Assembly (NCBI GenBank): GCA_902729315.2 | Contig: LR746264.1 | Span: forward strand, 6,597,878 to 6,661,877 | Direction: 5' to 3' | Length of the DNA: 64,000 nucleotides | Origin: Spirodela intermedia | Taxonomy: Eukaryota; Streptophyta; Magnoliopsida; Alismatales; Araceae | Part shown: one piece after another, positions 1 through 15,600 of the stretch | How the letters are laid out: every line of letters begins with the position of its first letter | How positions within the stretch are numbered: position 1 is the first letter of the stretch | The notes under the pieces: generated by a model | Database searches by the model: none | Told to the model about the DNA's origin: nothing | Seen by the model: the letters and a program-made list of their open reading frames with translations, nothing else | Position numbers and translations under genes: made by a program

Positions 1-676
1 TTTTCTCCATTTTTAATTAAATATATGATTTATTAATTGTTAAACTATTTCTTTATGCATATCTCATGATCAAACGAGCAATATATCATAAATAATCAGC
101 TTATATCACATACAAATGCCAACACACCATCCTACTGATGTATTAGCTATTCTGAAGAATAGTTTAGAAGTGAAATATTATTAAGGATTTTGAATACAGC
201 TGAAATATGTAAATGAAAGAGCAAGTATCCTAATCTATTAGATCTGGTTATACTATGTTCATGTAGCTAAGCTAAAGTGATTTTTTTTTTTGTGTGAGAT
301 ATGGCTTGCAATATTGCATTAGCGTTTATAAGGGATGGGTCAGACAGACACCTGAAACCCTTTAAGCTGAATCAACTATAATGTCAACCCTCGCAGAAAA
401 CAGACAATTGATCACACTCCTGAAAAATTCCATTCAACGTAGTTCTCTTTTCGTGCATGGATTCGTTTGGGTGTTTTGGTTTGAGGGCATGTGTGTGTTT
501 ATTTTGAGGGAAGATCGCTATCATTCTTTTTCTGAATGAACATCATCAACTTTGAAGCGTGTATGCCCTATCAATTTTGAAAAAGTACTATTTTTTTATA
601 GAATTATTTTATAATCAATGAGCAGGGATGCAGAAGAGCTATGTAGATCTAAATTAAACTAATTTATTTGTTGCAG
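1..676 (+). other. Intron of the phospholipase D zeta gene (left edge)
   Basis: AT-rich sequence ending in a TTGCAG acceptor at 671-676, directly before the first recognisable PLD exon. I see no stretch coding for the upstream PX domain, so the 5' exons must lie left of the window. No repeat or RNA gene was recognised here. Confidence 0.6.
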
Positions 677-3600
677 AAATGTTCCTTCTAGTGCTGCTTT
701 ACCCATCATTCGTCCAGCGCTTGGAAGACAACATTCTATCTCTGATAGGGCAAAGGTTGCCATGCAAGGATATCTAAATCATTTCTTGGGGAACTTGGAC
801 ATCGTTAACTCACGAGAGGTATGATGTTTGATCTTTTATTGTATTAGTTTCTAGAAGAAGAGGAGAAATTTTCATTTCTCTCTGTATCATCGAGGAAGCT
901 GTATAATACATAAACATAACAAAATTCTCAACATGTCTCCCTCTGTAAGCATCAAGAACCTCATCTCTCTGATGCGGTTCATATAATGCAGCAGCTTGGA
1001 AAAGACAGATGTTGCTGACAGTGAAGCACAACACTTCACATATAGCCTCTTTATCCAAGTCAAATACCCTATTGGCTATGTGATCCCACGGCATAAAATG
1101 TTTCAAGGGTGGAGTCTGTGATTAAGCTCCTAAGCAATTTGGAATCTCTAAAAGCGAACCATATTGAATTTATCGAGACATGTGCACCCGGTAGGTGTAT
1201 GCTATGTCTGGTTCGCTTCAACGCAACCAACCCCCCCATCCCCCCTAAAAAATAAAATAAAAAAACAAAAACAAAAAAAGAGAGTAAAAAAGGAAAGAAA
1301 CTAAAATCGCAACAGGACCATAAATTAAAGCAGAAGGACTTCTATCATATCTTATCAGATTCTGCACTATGTATGGTTTCCAATAAGAAATCCGGAAAGT
1401 TTTGTCTAATTTAAAGATTCCTGCTTTGAATAATTGATAGATGATATTTCTGAAATGAACACTATCCGTTTATCCATCGCTCAGTTATATGGAGAATGTA
1501 CTGCTGCTACCTGCCATTGTTTTCATGATTTTGAGACTCGAACTTTAACTTGGGTGCGGGATAGAGATCCTTGAATTTTTTATGGTTGCTTGGAAAAACA
1601 CAGGTCTGATATTTGAGAATTTATGTCATCCGAACCAGGGAAGTTGTGTGTATCATTGGCTTTCATGCTTTTGACTGCATTAGACCCACTTGACCTTGTG
1701 TGTAAATACACAGCTGAGTAAGTCTCAAGTTGTAATTTCACTAGTTGAGCACTTCTATCATCATATACCTTTATTTGAAAGTCGTTTATAAAATGATGAC
1801 TGTAGTGTTCCACCTCAAAGTTGAGGAACCCAAAAGTTCATAGGTTGCAACAAATTATTCAGGCTTTTTAGATCTTTATGGTAAAATATTTGTTTTTAAT
1901 GCTCACCATTAGTAAATTATTGGCATGATATTAGTCGGGATTAATCATCTGATAGTTATACATTGTATTGGAAGCAAAAATTTTGCTTATCTACTTGTAC
2001 TCAAACCATATCTAAACCGCAGGTTTGCAAATTTTTAGAAGTATCGAAGTTATCATTTTCCCCAGAATATGGACCTAAGCTGAAGGAGGATTACGTAACA
2101 GTGAAACATTTGCCAACAATTCAAAAAAGTGACGATGATAGAATGTGTTGTGCTTGCAGTTGTTTTGGTTGTTGTAATGGCAACTGGCAGAAGGTAAATA
2201 CTATATTCTGGTTTCAAGGTTTAAGTGCTCTATATGCCTTTATAATATGTGTGATTGATATAGCTGAAAAATATTAATGTGCTTCATTATTTCAATGTTT
2301 CCAATTGGGTTATTTTAAGAGAATCCCCTGTTCTTCCCTTGGGGATGTTGTAAATTTGTTGACTTATAGAATTCGTTGGATTTCTTCTAAATTTGTTTGA
2401 TCTTGTTGCTGATCATTATACATTATAACCTGACCTTGAGAATGCTACTAATTATGTGAGGGCTTATCTTAGAATAGTACAAGTGGCCATGAATTTCAAA
2501 TGGAAAATTATTTTGGAACTATGCAATGCAAGACATTTTCTAAATCACCATGGTGTATCTTTATGGTCATGGATCTCGATCCGAAAACTTTTGTCCAATT
2601 CTTCTTTTCCTCCTACATCCCTTACATTTGGTTGGCGTATAGTATTTCTCAAAACACGTGAAAATTGATCTGTTCCTCTGCTTTTTTTTCATCTTCATTG
2701 GTTCCTATGGAACATTGTGTTGGTTTTTTGTTTGTCGCTCTAGTTTTGCCAATAGATAGATTTCTTTTGTGAAGATTTATCTGTTTTCTTTTATCTGCAC
2801 CAATTGATGATTGTTGTTCCATTTTTTCTGTGAAGAAGTGGTGACTTCGGTTAAATTATTTACTTTGAAAAAATTAGGATCCCTCTTGGTTTCTGATCTG
2901 AGCCACAACAAAAATGCATCTTTCAATGGGCTTTTTGTAGGACTTAGACGAGTTGATTTAGTTTCTTCCTCAACCGAATTCCAAACATCCCTTTTCCTGG
3001 TGTCCATGGAACAAATCCACTGTTGGCCATCTGTGCCTCATCTGGGCTGACTGCATAGATGAGACTTAAACGACAGGCCGCCAGAATGAGGCAAAAGGAG
3101 CCGCAATGATGTGGGTGGTGGGTTTCATTTATGAAAATCGATCCTGTAACCTCTTCAATGACAATGAAGTAGGATATTGATTGATAGATATACTCATTTT
3201 CTTGATTCTTCTTTGGAGTAACATAGAAATAATAGTAGTGATAAATATATGTATTTAACATTTAACTTCGTTTAGCTCCAAGGGTTAGGACGGTCATTGT
3301 GTAGAAAGGTGGCTTTGATCTGAGAGCATGTAAACTAGTGAGTTGGGGCGGTTTATTGATAGCAATTGATCCTTGTACGATAAGCATGTAAACTAGTGCT
3401 TTCTGTGATAATAGCCTAGATTTGGCCGAATTTTTAACTTGCATGGGTCAACATTGATAACATTGCTTTCTGTGATAATGTTGCTTCAGTGAGATTTCCC
3501 CATCGGGGATCTCTTGTTTTAACTACCAGACACGAGTCTCAGCTGAGTTGGCCCGCACATGTTATCTTCTACGATTTTCTATATTGAGTCAGCTGATTGC

Positions 3601-6600
3601 CACTCACAAGATGAATATTTATTGATGCTTGGACTTGGGGTAACATATAGAGTCAAGAATGGCAGGCATTTTTATATATATACGAACTAGATTTCTCATA
3701 GACTGGTGAGTTGCAGGTCATAAATGGCATAATATATGTGTGTCCCTTGGTCAATGTCATCATTAGAAATGACCCTTACATATTCAGTAAGTAATAGTGT
3801 ATTACTCATGGAACCTTTGGCATTCTTTTATTTATTCAGAGGTGACATTTTACATTACTACATGCCTGTGTCATATACTTGCTTCCATGTCTTGTGTGCC
3901 ACTTAGAGCCTTTCTGATGAATTGATGCCTCGTATGCAGGCTCTTGAGATCTTACTTTTTGTTTATCAGTTCATGATTTGCAACTTTATGTATTATATGT
4001 TCGTTTAATGTATCATTTATCTAACGTGTTGCATTTTTTAAATAGTGCAATGATTATTATAACAGTGCACAATGTGCAGGCGTGGGCTGTACTCAAACCA
4101 GGATTCTTAGCTTTGCTGGAAGACCCTTTCAATGCCAACCTTTTAGACATAATTATTTTTGATGTCCTACCCCATTCAGATGGAAATGGAGAGGACCGTA
4201 TATCTTTGGCAAGGGAAACAAAAGAGCGTAATCCCCTACGCTATGGATTTATGGTGAGATATTGCAATTGTTTCACAAAATGTTTAGGCAAAGTCATGAG
4301 AAATCTTTGATGGACAAGCCTTGATATGTTAGGCTCCACTTTTTATCCAGGTTCTTTAGCATGCAAGTGATATTTTAATTTATTTTCTTATAAAGATTCA
4401 CTATCCATGTCATTCTCTCCTTAAATTTGATAAGTAATGGGTTGTTGGTAAATTGTTTCATTTTCTTTGACAAGTTGACAGATTCTATAAACATTAACAT
4501 AAGCATCAATATCATCTATTGATGAAACGAGGGACAACCTTTTTGGGTCATGGACCTAATTCCTCAATGTCCTTCTAGAAGAATTAAGAATCTTCTTTAA
4601 AAACGGAACTAGATGAAAGTATAATCATCATAATGAGCCAGATGTTAATTTTTGATATAGCTGGTGTTTGCTATGTTTTTTATGTCTTATGTGAATAAAT
4701 TATACACGCTGAAAATAAAAGTGCCCGACAACATATTTTTTGTGAACATATATTCAGTATTTGACCCACTTAATTCTGAAAGGTTTCTTGTGGGAGTCGG
4801 TCAATCAAAATAAGGCTGCGAAGTAATACGAAGGTTAAAGACTGGGTTGCTGCAATCAATGATGCTGGCCTAAGGCCTCCAGAGGGTTGGTGTTATCCTC
4901 ATAGGTTTGGATCTTTTGCCCCACCAAGGGGTTTGACTGACGATGGTAGCTTAGTTCAATGGTTTATTGACGGGAAGGCTGCATTTGATGCAATTGCTTC
5001 ATCTATTGAAGAAGCAAAATCCGAGGTCCAATTTCTCTTTTATTTGAATGATTTTTGTTTGCAATCATGAACACAAATTATCTGAAAAATGGATTTTTTA
5101 CGCAGATATTTATTACTGACTGGTGGTTGTGCCCTGAACTTTATTTGCGACGCCCTTTTCATGAGCACGCATCATCACGGGTTGATGCTTTATTGGAAGC
5201 AAAGGCAAAGCAAGGTGTTCAGGTGCTTTTTCTATAAATAATGAACACAACGATTTTGTTCCTGTGTTGCTTGGAGAAAAAAGAGGTTTCATAAGCTTTC
5301 AAACTGAAGATTTTCACGTTTTTGTTTTAGTAGCCTTAGTCTGTATGGGAAAGGTCTATGCACCCCTTTTAGGAAATTTATCGATGTCTAATTGAAAGGA
5401 TGTATTTGAAACAAATAGGCATTGGATAACACGTGCCCAATTTTCTCTACATTCTTTGGGAAAGGTATTGAATCGCCACGATATGAATCACCAACAGCAA
5501 CAGATGGGAATGAAAACTATTCCCGGGAGGACACTCAGGACATGTGAAAGGAGTAGTTATTCACTCTTCTTAACGATAGATCCTGGAGATTTCTTGGTTC
5601 ATATAGTAGTGATTTAGATGGCAAGCCATCAGATAAGGCAGCTCATCCTGGGCATACTCTATAGACTGTATTTTGAACAAATAAATTATTAACTCTTCGA
5701 CCCTTCCTCTAATTATTGTGGAGTTTGAAGTTTGATTCTTGGCCAAGCTAGTAGTTTTAAAAGGTTTGCATCTTCTTGTAGCTACAGAGAGAATCTAAGA
5801 AGAGAAAAAAAAAAGCTTGGAGTGAAAGTAGCTATCGTAAAAGAAAGTGCTGTAAACCAAGGGCTCCTTGTCAGTATCTCTGTTGCTACTCCGCATGTCT
5901 CCTTCCTTCCGAAGAGTTAATATAGACATTAGAGCTGGGAGATGATAAAGACATTAGAGCTGATACCCAGAAAGAGAGGATCTTATCTCTGCTTTGTTGG
6001 CATTTAGTGATTCTTGTCGCCATGATCATGCCTGCGGACTTCAGCAATAAAAGTGTGCAATATTGGTCTCAAAATGGTGTCATGTAACTGGTGCTGATCT
6101 GTCCCAACATCACAGTAAGAATCGTGCTGTCAATATATAGTCGTAATGTACAATGATATCGTTTACGAATGCTAGTCTTAATTTGTGTAGTCTATATTTT
6201 ACATCACTGCACTGAGGCTTATTTTTTCTTCCCATGTAATAAACTTTTTCCTCTATATTTTGGGTGGTATTCGTCTAAACAAAGGATGGTAGAATCGAGT
6301 CGAACCTTGAATCTCGTTGCCCAATTTTGATTCACATTTAAGCAGATTGGCCCGATTGTGAGTGTCCAATTAAAGGAAGCTCTGTTAGAAATGAAAGGAA
6401 TAATATTTGACTCTCTACAGGCTATGTAACTGTAAACTATTGAATAAATACGAAAATAAGAGTCCTTCTGAAAAAAATTGACGAAAACATTTACAACTGT
6501 TTCAGATTGCATATAGCCAAAGGACCCTTGTGTTTCTAAGTTCATTCGGTTAATTAATTTTAATAATTCGTTATTTATAATAGTTATAAAAACATTTCAT

Positions 6601-9600
6601 TTTTATTTCTCACCTAGTCGCTTAGGTAATAAAGTGGTAGACTGTCTCGTTATTGCTTTTAAACCATGGTGTAATGTAAGGGTTCTCACGAAAATGCACT
6701 GAACGAAAACTGTTTCAAAATCAATTCAAGTCTTTTGATTCTCAGTCACAATATGGCTTGTTCATGCTTTCTTTTTCAATTTTATTTCCTGTTGGCAAAT
6801 TGAAAGTTATTCACAGCCCTAGTCTGCACAGACACTTGTATTTAGATTGACCATTGGCATTGTTTGTACGTTGAGAATAGTATCTGTTATGGATGTCTTA
6901 GTTTGGTAAATAAACACTTCACAAATCATTTTCTAATTAATTATATAAAATAGATACTCTTGAACGATAATCTGACTTTTCATTTTACTTATTTATAGAT
7001 TTTGTCAATTTCTGTGGTAATTTCTGATGAATCCATTTTGCAGATTTATATCCTGCTTTACAAAGAAGTTGCACTTGCTTTGAAAATTAACAGTGTGTAC
7101 AGCAAACGAAGATTACTGAACATTCATGAAAATGTGAAAGTCTTACGTTACCCTGATCATTTCTCATCAGGTGTATATTTATGGTATGATATGAATTTGA
7201 TTTTTTTTTTCAGTTTTAGAAAAAACCATATTAATTTCGTATAGTTTGATAGCATCAGCGTACAGTCTTTTCATCTTTATGTTTTAAAAGTGATCTGATA
7301 CCCAAATTTGTTTCTTTGTTAAGGTCCCATCATGAGAAGATCGTGATTGTTGATCATCATATTTGCTACCTTGGTGGACTTGACTTATGTTTTGGTCGTT
7401 ATGATACCCCTGAACACGAGGTCACCGATTGCCCTCCTTCAATTTGGCCTGGGAAGGACTATTATAACCCCAGGTGTGTTATGCCTCCTGTTATGGAATA
7501 GGATGTATAAATTTATTTATTTAACAAGAAATATATTCTCCATTTTGAATTCCGTTGGCCGAGAGAGGTTGAAGCGGCATAAATTATTTGTGTAATTTCC
7601 ACTTTTATTCTGTTGTATGACAAATTGTCATTATCTCCCTAGAGAGTCTGAGCCAAACTCTTGGGAAGATACCATGAAAGATGAACTGGATCGTGCAAAG
7701 TATCCTCGAATGCCATGGCACGATGTTCATTGTGGTCTCTGGGGACCACCTTGTCGGGATGTGGCAAGGCATTTTGTTCAGCGCTGGAACTATGCAAAGG
7801 TTTTGTCTTGCCTACAATTTTTGTTAATAGAAGATTGATCTTCTCTCTGTCCTTATTTATTGAATTTTTATTCTCAGAGAAATAAAGCTCCAAATGAGCA
7901 AGCCATCCCTTTACTTATGCCACAGCATCACATGGTTATTCCCCATTACATGGGAAAAAACAAAGATGCAAATGTTGAAAGCAAGATTCAAATTGAGAAT
8001 CATGGTGATTTGAAGAGGCAAGACTCATTTTCCGCTCGATTCTCTCCCCGAGACATCCCTTTGCTTTTACCTCAAGAGGGTGATGAACAACAGATTTCAA
8101 ATGGAGACCATAAGCTACATGGACAGGATACATTCGACAGTCTTCCCGGACATCCAAGAAGAAGCGGCCAAAATATCAGCTTCTCATTCTTTAGGAACAA
8201 AGACGAACACTCAACATCAGATATGCCAATGAGGGGCTTTGTTGATGATTTGGATTCTACACACTCTCAGAAGAAGCACACCGATGTTATGACCCAGCCT
8301 GCAGTCCAGGATCAGGAGTGGTGGGAAACGCAGGAAAGGAGTGGCCAAATTATTTCTGCCGATGAGGCAGGCCAAGTTGGTCCCTGCACTCCATGTCAAT
8401 GTCAGGTTGGTTGTTTATGTTATTCCTTGGATGAGACTAATAGATGACATGTAGCATCTTGATTCGCTTTTCTTGGTAAAAAATATTGTTTCTAGAGAAA
8501 AAGTAAAGAAAACAACGCAGGAAAGGAAAACTTTAGTAATTGGCCATTATTTCATGTTGTATCACTAACTCGTGTATGTTAATCAGCAATAAGTACATCA
8601 CAGTTATTAATTCAGTAAGTTCTATCAGTTCACTAACTCGTGTAAACAGTGTGCTGACACTTTAGATTCCAATTATCCCTGGCACAAATGGATTGTGTAG
8701 TTCTTCGCCAGAAGCTCTACACAATAGAACATGCCGAAATTTTCTTGCATTGTCTACTGGTCAGTTTTGTAATAAAATGGATACTAACAACTGTCATAGA
8801 TTTCCATGATGAACTTCTGTGCGTTGATTAGCAGATTATTAGAAGCGTTGGCCAGTGGTCTGCAGGAACTGGTCATACTGAAGAGAGCATTCACAATGCT
8901 TACTTTTCTATTATTGAGAAAGCTGAGCACTTTGTTTACATTGAGGTAAGGATTTATATTATCTTATGTTTGATTTTTAGTCTGTTCATAGGCTAGTCAT
9001 ATGGTATTTTTTTTCCTATCATGATCCTAAAGAATGCAGTCTTATTTTTACAACACTTACTATTGGCACTATGATTCGCTTTGTATTGAAGGACAAATTC
9101 ATTTACAATAATCAGCTATGACCACAAATATGAGTTCAGTATTACTTGTGGATCAGATCGGATTACATCAGAAGTGATTTTTTTAATGATTACTGTATAA
9201 TCTAAGCATTACCTTTTTCTCTGAGGTGCTACAATGCATGCAGACGGCGAATTGGAAAAGATAATACTCAACATTAGATTTATTTTTTAAAAACGTACAG
9301 TACCATGTATTGATTGAAATTGAAAGAGAAAATGGGGAGAGAGTGTGTTAATGTGCATTTGAACCAATGCAAGATGATCAAAAGCTATACCAACAGCTAG
9401 ATGATGAAGAATATACTAAACAGTTAACCATTACAAGATGATCATCTCTTCCCATCTTTATCTGTCTTAGCCTATTCTCTCATTCCTTCACGTGTAAGTG
9501 TTCATGCTGGCTGACGACTTCATATTTTTAAACTTTATGAAATATCACTTTATATTTGTGTTTTGGAGTAATCTAGTGTCAAATTAACTGTTCATATCTT

Positions 9601-12600
9601 TCCAGAATCAATTTTTCGTGTCAGGTCTTTCAGGAGATGATATTATAAAGAATCGTGTTTTGGAAGCCTTGTATCAGCGTATCATGCGAGCAGATAAGGA
9701 AAGAAAATGTTTCAGGGTTATTATAGTTATACCTTTATTGCCTGGGTTCCAGGTAATGATTTGAAATAGTATTTTTTTTTTCCTCTTAGCCAATGCTTTG
9801 ACACTTATACCTTGGGAATCATATTCCTTTCGAAATCTGCTTTCTACAGGGTGGGGTGGATGATGGCGGTGCTGCATCAGTAAGAGCTTTACTGCACTGG
9901 CAATATCGAACTATTTGCAGAGGGCCAAACTCAATATTGCAGAACCTTTATGATGCAATGGGTCCAAAAGCACATGATTATATCTCCTTTTATGGTCTAC
10001 GAGCCCATGGTAGGCTTTCTGATGGTGGCCCTTTGGCAACGAATCAGGTGAAGATGGTTCTGCGTAGTTTTCTGGACGATTTTTTTCATGCTACCCGTCA
10101 TGGTGCTAATTTTTTATCTAGGTGTTTTTAGAATGTATCCGGCGAGGCTCATCTCATGTCGGATTCACCTTATTTGTGGAGACAAGCGTATTATAAGTGC
10201 ATGGATGCATAAACTTCCCGTGTTAGTTTCGAATTATGGAAACATGGTACTGAATTAAATTCCCACGACCCAAAAAATTATAGCCATGCAGACAAGGCAT
10301 CTGTTTATGGTGGTCAATTAAAAAAATATATCAGAATAAATGTCCGTCATCATTATGATTTCAAGAGAATAGAGGAAAACTATGCTTTAATTGGACTTTC
10401 TCTAGATAGAAACTCAAAACATTGGCGTGATAACAAAAAAATCATTTTCGAGGAAACTATGAACGTAGATCATTAAGCAAGGTTTGAGAGATACATTGAT
10501 CTAGTCTTTTCTTCGAGCACTTTTTCAGTGGAAAGCTTATGTGTTGATTTTCTACGGGTGTGATAACAGTGTTTAAATCTGGTATGGCTTGGGATGTAAA
10601 TATTCATTTTATTCTCTGTGCCTGAAAATGCTATATCTCTGATACACTGATTGTGGGAGAAAAGTATTTGGTAGAGTATCCATTTGTGGCTTTCACTCTA
10701 GTTTTTAGGCATTTCGTTTTGCTCCCAATCTTTTTGAATGTAACATCTTTATGTTATCAGGTGTATGTTCACAGCAAGATAATGATCGTTGACGACTGTG
10801 TTGCTTTGATTGGGTCTGCTAATATAAACGACCGGAGCTTACTGGGATCAAGGGATTCGGAGGTACCTTAGTGTCATCCTTGTTCATCTTTTTTCTTTTC
10901 TATGGGCATATATAACAATTCGATTAACTTCTGTACCCTCACGGATGAAAGTGAGTATAGATATAAAATATAGACGAAATAGAATGCATTACAAAGCGGA
11001 AGAAAAGAAGTTTCAGTTTAAATGGGATGTAGAACTGGCCATTCCTGACGAGAAAACTGAATCAGATTTAGCCTTCCTATCCAAATCAGCCAGTTCTAGT
11101 CAAACGTTGGGGTCGGCTTGAAGGGCACCAAGATTCAATCCTATCACTTAAAGCACCATTAAAAGAATTGGCTAATACAAGAAAAGTTCTTTTTGTCGGC
11201 ATCCCTCCCTGACATGGAATGAAAGAGGGGATTAAAATATAATTGATTCTCATCCTCAAAACTGGAATGGTTAACTTGAGCATGCTGAAGTTTTTCGGAA
11301 AAATTGTTTTGAGGGAGAAATGTTTATTTCGAGATGTCACGGCCCTTGTCTTTGGAGAATTTTCATATCCTTTCTTTTCTGAGAAGCAACTGGACGATAC
11401 TTTATGTTTGATGAATAATTCAAGTTGCTTGATCCGGCTTCCCGAATGTGTTACATTCAGATAATAATACTGACAGCATTATTTGGAAGTTAAGACCGTG
11501 GTCAGTGACGTCTCCAACCTTCGTACAGCTTAGTTATCGAAAGTCCAAGGGAACCTCTGTATTTTCTGCAGAAACTGTCATTTAAGCTAACTTTGAGACC
11601 TTTCTAATTAATTAATATGCACACTGTGCATCCTTGAAGCTGGCTTGTTGGAGAGAGGATAAACTAATGAGATGGGTAAATAGAAAGAGGGGGAAGTCTC
11701 ACAGATGATGCATAGCTAATGTTGTGTTTTATTTTTTCCTCCCTCTTTCCCTCATTTTGATCGAAAAAATAAGAGAAAGAAAGGGAGAAAAAGGAAACTC
11801 AGAAAATTCTAGGAAAAGCACTGCAGTAAAGAGAGGGTTGAATCTGTTGATGTTTAAGTGGAAGTTGTTAACACTGTACTCATCAATGATATAGATGCTG
11901 TATCTTCTGCGGCAAGGGGTGTAGTCTGGCATTTTATGCTTTGTTTCATTTCTATTGTTCCTTTGTCTTATTTTTTCGTCTTTACTATCTTTCAAAATTA
12001 AAATCTGGCCCTGACCTTTAAGGGGATCTGATGTCCAAGAACAACGTTAAACCTGAAATCTTTTGTATTATCACTTGTGTCTTGGTTATGATCTTTAGCG
12101 CAATATTTCTGTTTAACTTAAGAAACATGAACCTCCTTCATTCATTCACTTAAAACGTTGCCTTCAAACCTGCTAATGAGTCTTCTGTCACTCACTTCCT
12201 AGAATACCCGCCATACTCTTTTTCTGATTTTACTTATATACTCTGTAGTGTTTTTTGTTTTTCGTACCAGGGATTATTTTTGGTGGCCTATCTTCTAGAA
12301 TTCCCTGCCCATGTTTTATTTACATTCTTAGCTCAAACTGCTTTCTATTTGCGTATCAGAATTATTTTATAATGTGCTTTAATTTCGACTGTTCACTAGT
12401 TAGTGATCTATTCCTGACCCAGGACTTTACCAATTTTTGAACGATCATGTAATTCTTATGCTTCCTGCTGTGTTTTACCAATGGAGCATCTGTGGTATTT
12501 GAATTTTCATTATTTTTCTTAAGCATTTGTGGTTTTGGTATTTCTTGCACAGATTGGTGTGCTCATTGAAGATAAAGAATTTATTGGCTCTTATATGAAC

Positions 12601-15600
12601 GGAAAACCATGGAAAGCTGGAAAGTTCGCTTTTAGTCTCCGCCTTTCCTTATGGGCGGAGCACCTTGGTCTTCATATGGGCGAGGTTAGTGGATTTAATT
12701 TTTACATTGTTCTTATTCCCGTTTTCCATTTGTGTTTGATATGATTTCGAGGAAATTGGTATATTGCATATTGTTGATGTGTAAATTTGGATAAAATACA
12801 GTTCAGTGATGGAGCTTCTTATTCAGTGGTAGGAAATAATCTTCTTTTTTTACTTTCTCTTCTTTAATAGAGGCTCTCTGTCCTCTTCTTATGGTGAGAA
12901 AATATGATTGTTCCTTGGGATGATTTATCTACAATATTGTCAAGAATCTTTTAATCAGTCAGTTTCACATGATAGTACATACGTTACCTAAGGATGACAG
13001 ACTGTTTTTATGTAGAATGAATGAGAATTATGTCTCCAAATGATATTCCCAGTGCATTGATCTTCGCTTCTGAAAAGATTTTTATTTCTTATTTTTCTCC
13101 TCCATGTTCTACTTTGGTGACCCTATACTCAAGGGTGGAGAAAGAAACCAGAAGACTGCCTTCAGATTCTGAATCCATTGGCAAGTTGACATAAAATCGC
13201 ACGAATCAAGTAAAAAACTAAAATCCTGTCTAATTATTTGAACCGTCGTGGGATTAGTATGCTCTGGATTTTTAGTTACAAGTCCCAGTCAAGCATCGGT
13301 GTTATAGGAGTCTGTGTGAACAATAACACTGAATGTTGCCAAGAATGTTCTTTATTCATTTCCTTCAGAACAGAAGAATTAAGAAGAATTTACCAGTCTT
13401 TATCATAATTAGCTGGGCTGGATCACCTGTTGGGGTATGCTAATTGTATAGATTCCTTCACTTCATATTCAAAGCTAGAGAAAGAGATTTCCAAATAGTA
13501 TTTTACCATATTCCACAAATCGGTGGTCTATTTTCCAAGTTCCAAATCGGTTGGGATTTTTTTTTTTCATATTACTGGCTGCCGGTCTTCCATCGGTAAT
13601 ATTTCATTAGAATGTCTTATTTAAGTGGATTGTGATTATACCACGAGATAATATGATAATTTTGCCCTCTCATTTCTGCATTGGAATTTTTCGAAGAATA
13701 CCGTGTCCACTATTCACTGTCCCCATTTTCTCTCTCTATCCGCTTCGGAAATCATCGTTTCCCATTAATGATGTCCCTCCGATAAGGGTTTCCTCAGCTA
13801 ATGGCCAATGGCAGTTAACCTTTATCATTATAAATCATCCACATTATATCTTTTCCCATCAATATCATGTATCCTCCCAAAACTTTGATTACAGAAATTC
13901 AACATGTAAACTTGAAAAAAAATGGCTTCCTCACATATGTGTCTCCAAAGTGATGAGGGCGATGATGAGCTGCTAAGATATTTATTCTGAATATTCTCAT
14001 TTCTTTAATACTCAGTCATGACGATTAAAATAAAGATCCCCCTTATAACATCATCTCATGAGCTTCATTAGAAACTTCAATCTTGACTGGTCCCACCTCA
14101 TTATTTTCGACTTCACACACTATCTATTGCTTCGATATGGAGCCACCTTTATCTTGGATCATTCCTTCTTAAAGGAGTTCTTGATAGCTTCTATCCCTTT
14201 CTCAATAGTCAGCAAGTTTTTTAAAAGCCTAAGTTGTCGTGATGAAAAAGAAATTTTGGCCATTGATTCTTTTACATGGATGAAGGTTGACACAGCATTC
14301 CGTTGACAACAACACAACCAAGAGACAAAGGCATGAGGTGAATCTGTCTCATGCTTCTCATCAATGGACAGCATGCAGTAAGATTTAGAAAAGAAGGGAA
14401 TCATTCTCTGATTCTCTTCTAGACAAGGGAGAAAGGCAGAACATGATCAATCTTTGTCAAACCCAATTACCCAAGTCGTGTGCAAGGGATGTCCCCACAC
14501 AATAGTGTGAGTCACGAGCGTCAATAACATAAATCTATGAATTGTATGTACGCCCAAATGAGCAAATGAAAAAAAAAAGTACACAGTCTAGCACTGCCTA
14601 TGCTGGGTTGTCGGAGTAAAGGCAACTGTAGCTGAGCTTCTCGTTTTCAGGGCTTCGCTTGATGTTTTGCTATTTCGTACTTCATTTCTTACTGCTAATG
14701 CTTGCCGATTATCTGTGGCAACACATCTCGCTTCATGTTCTTGTCATGTGTTTGCCCGTGAGTTTTATAAGGGGAAAGCCATGTATTTTTAATGTTGTTA
14801 CACCCGCAATTTTGGACGCTACTCTAGTCTTGATGTTGATGTTGCTTGCGTTAATTTTCTTTCCCCTTTATTGGATTCCTTATGAAAAGTATCACATGTT
14901 TCTGCTGGAGCTGACCGGCCTTTCTCCAATGCCCTACAGATTAAACACATCTGTGATCCCGTGGCTGATACTACATACAGAGATATCTGGATGGCAACAG
15001 CAAAGGTAAGGGGCCAAAACCATGCAAAATTTTCTGGAGTACTGCCACTTTTTCTGCGAACATTGATTGTACAGAGTAAATAGTTCAACTATGATGACTG
15101 CAGTTGGTGGAAATTAATGCAAAAACAGGTTCGGTTTTTCCATAAATATCCTCAGCGTTTTCACGGAGTGTTTCCGCAAATAATGCATATTTTAGAACAA
15201 AGAATGTGGTTACTTGTTTCTGCACTCCCTTTACCGGAGATGGGTAACCATCATACCATAGTTGTTCAGATTTCAGGAGCAGTATTTTCCATGGTTGATG
15301 TGTCAGCTCTGTTATAGTATCACCTTCATTGAAGAAGGTCTCTGGAATATATTTGGTGACTTTCTGAAAGGTTCCCGTGGTTGAGAGCTGATGGGCAGAG
15401 AAAAATTCCTTCTTTATTTCATTCCCAAGTATCAGCTCATGATATCTTTTAGACCTTTCACTCACATTGCAGTTATACTACGCTGTTCTCATACTCCATT
15501 GTCGGCCGTTCCACCTATTAATATTGTCTCATTGCCCAGATCTTAAAAAAGGATGAGAAGACACCACTCCAGCCGTTCAAAAGCTTCACATATTAATGGT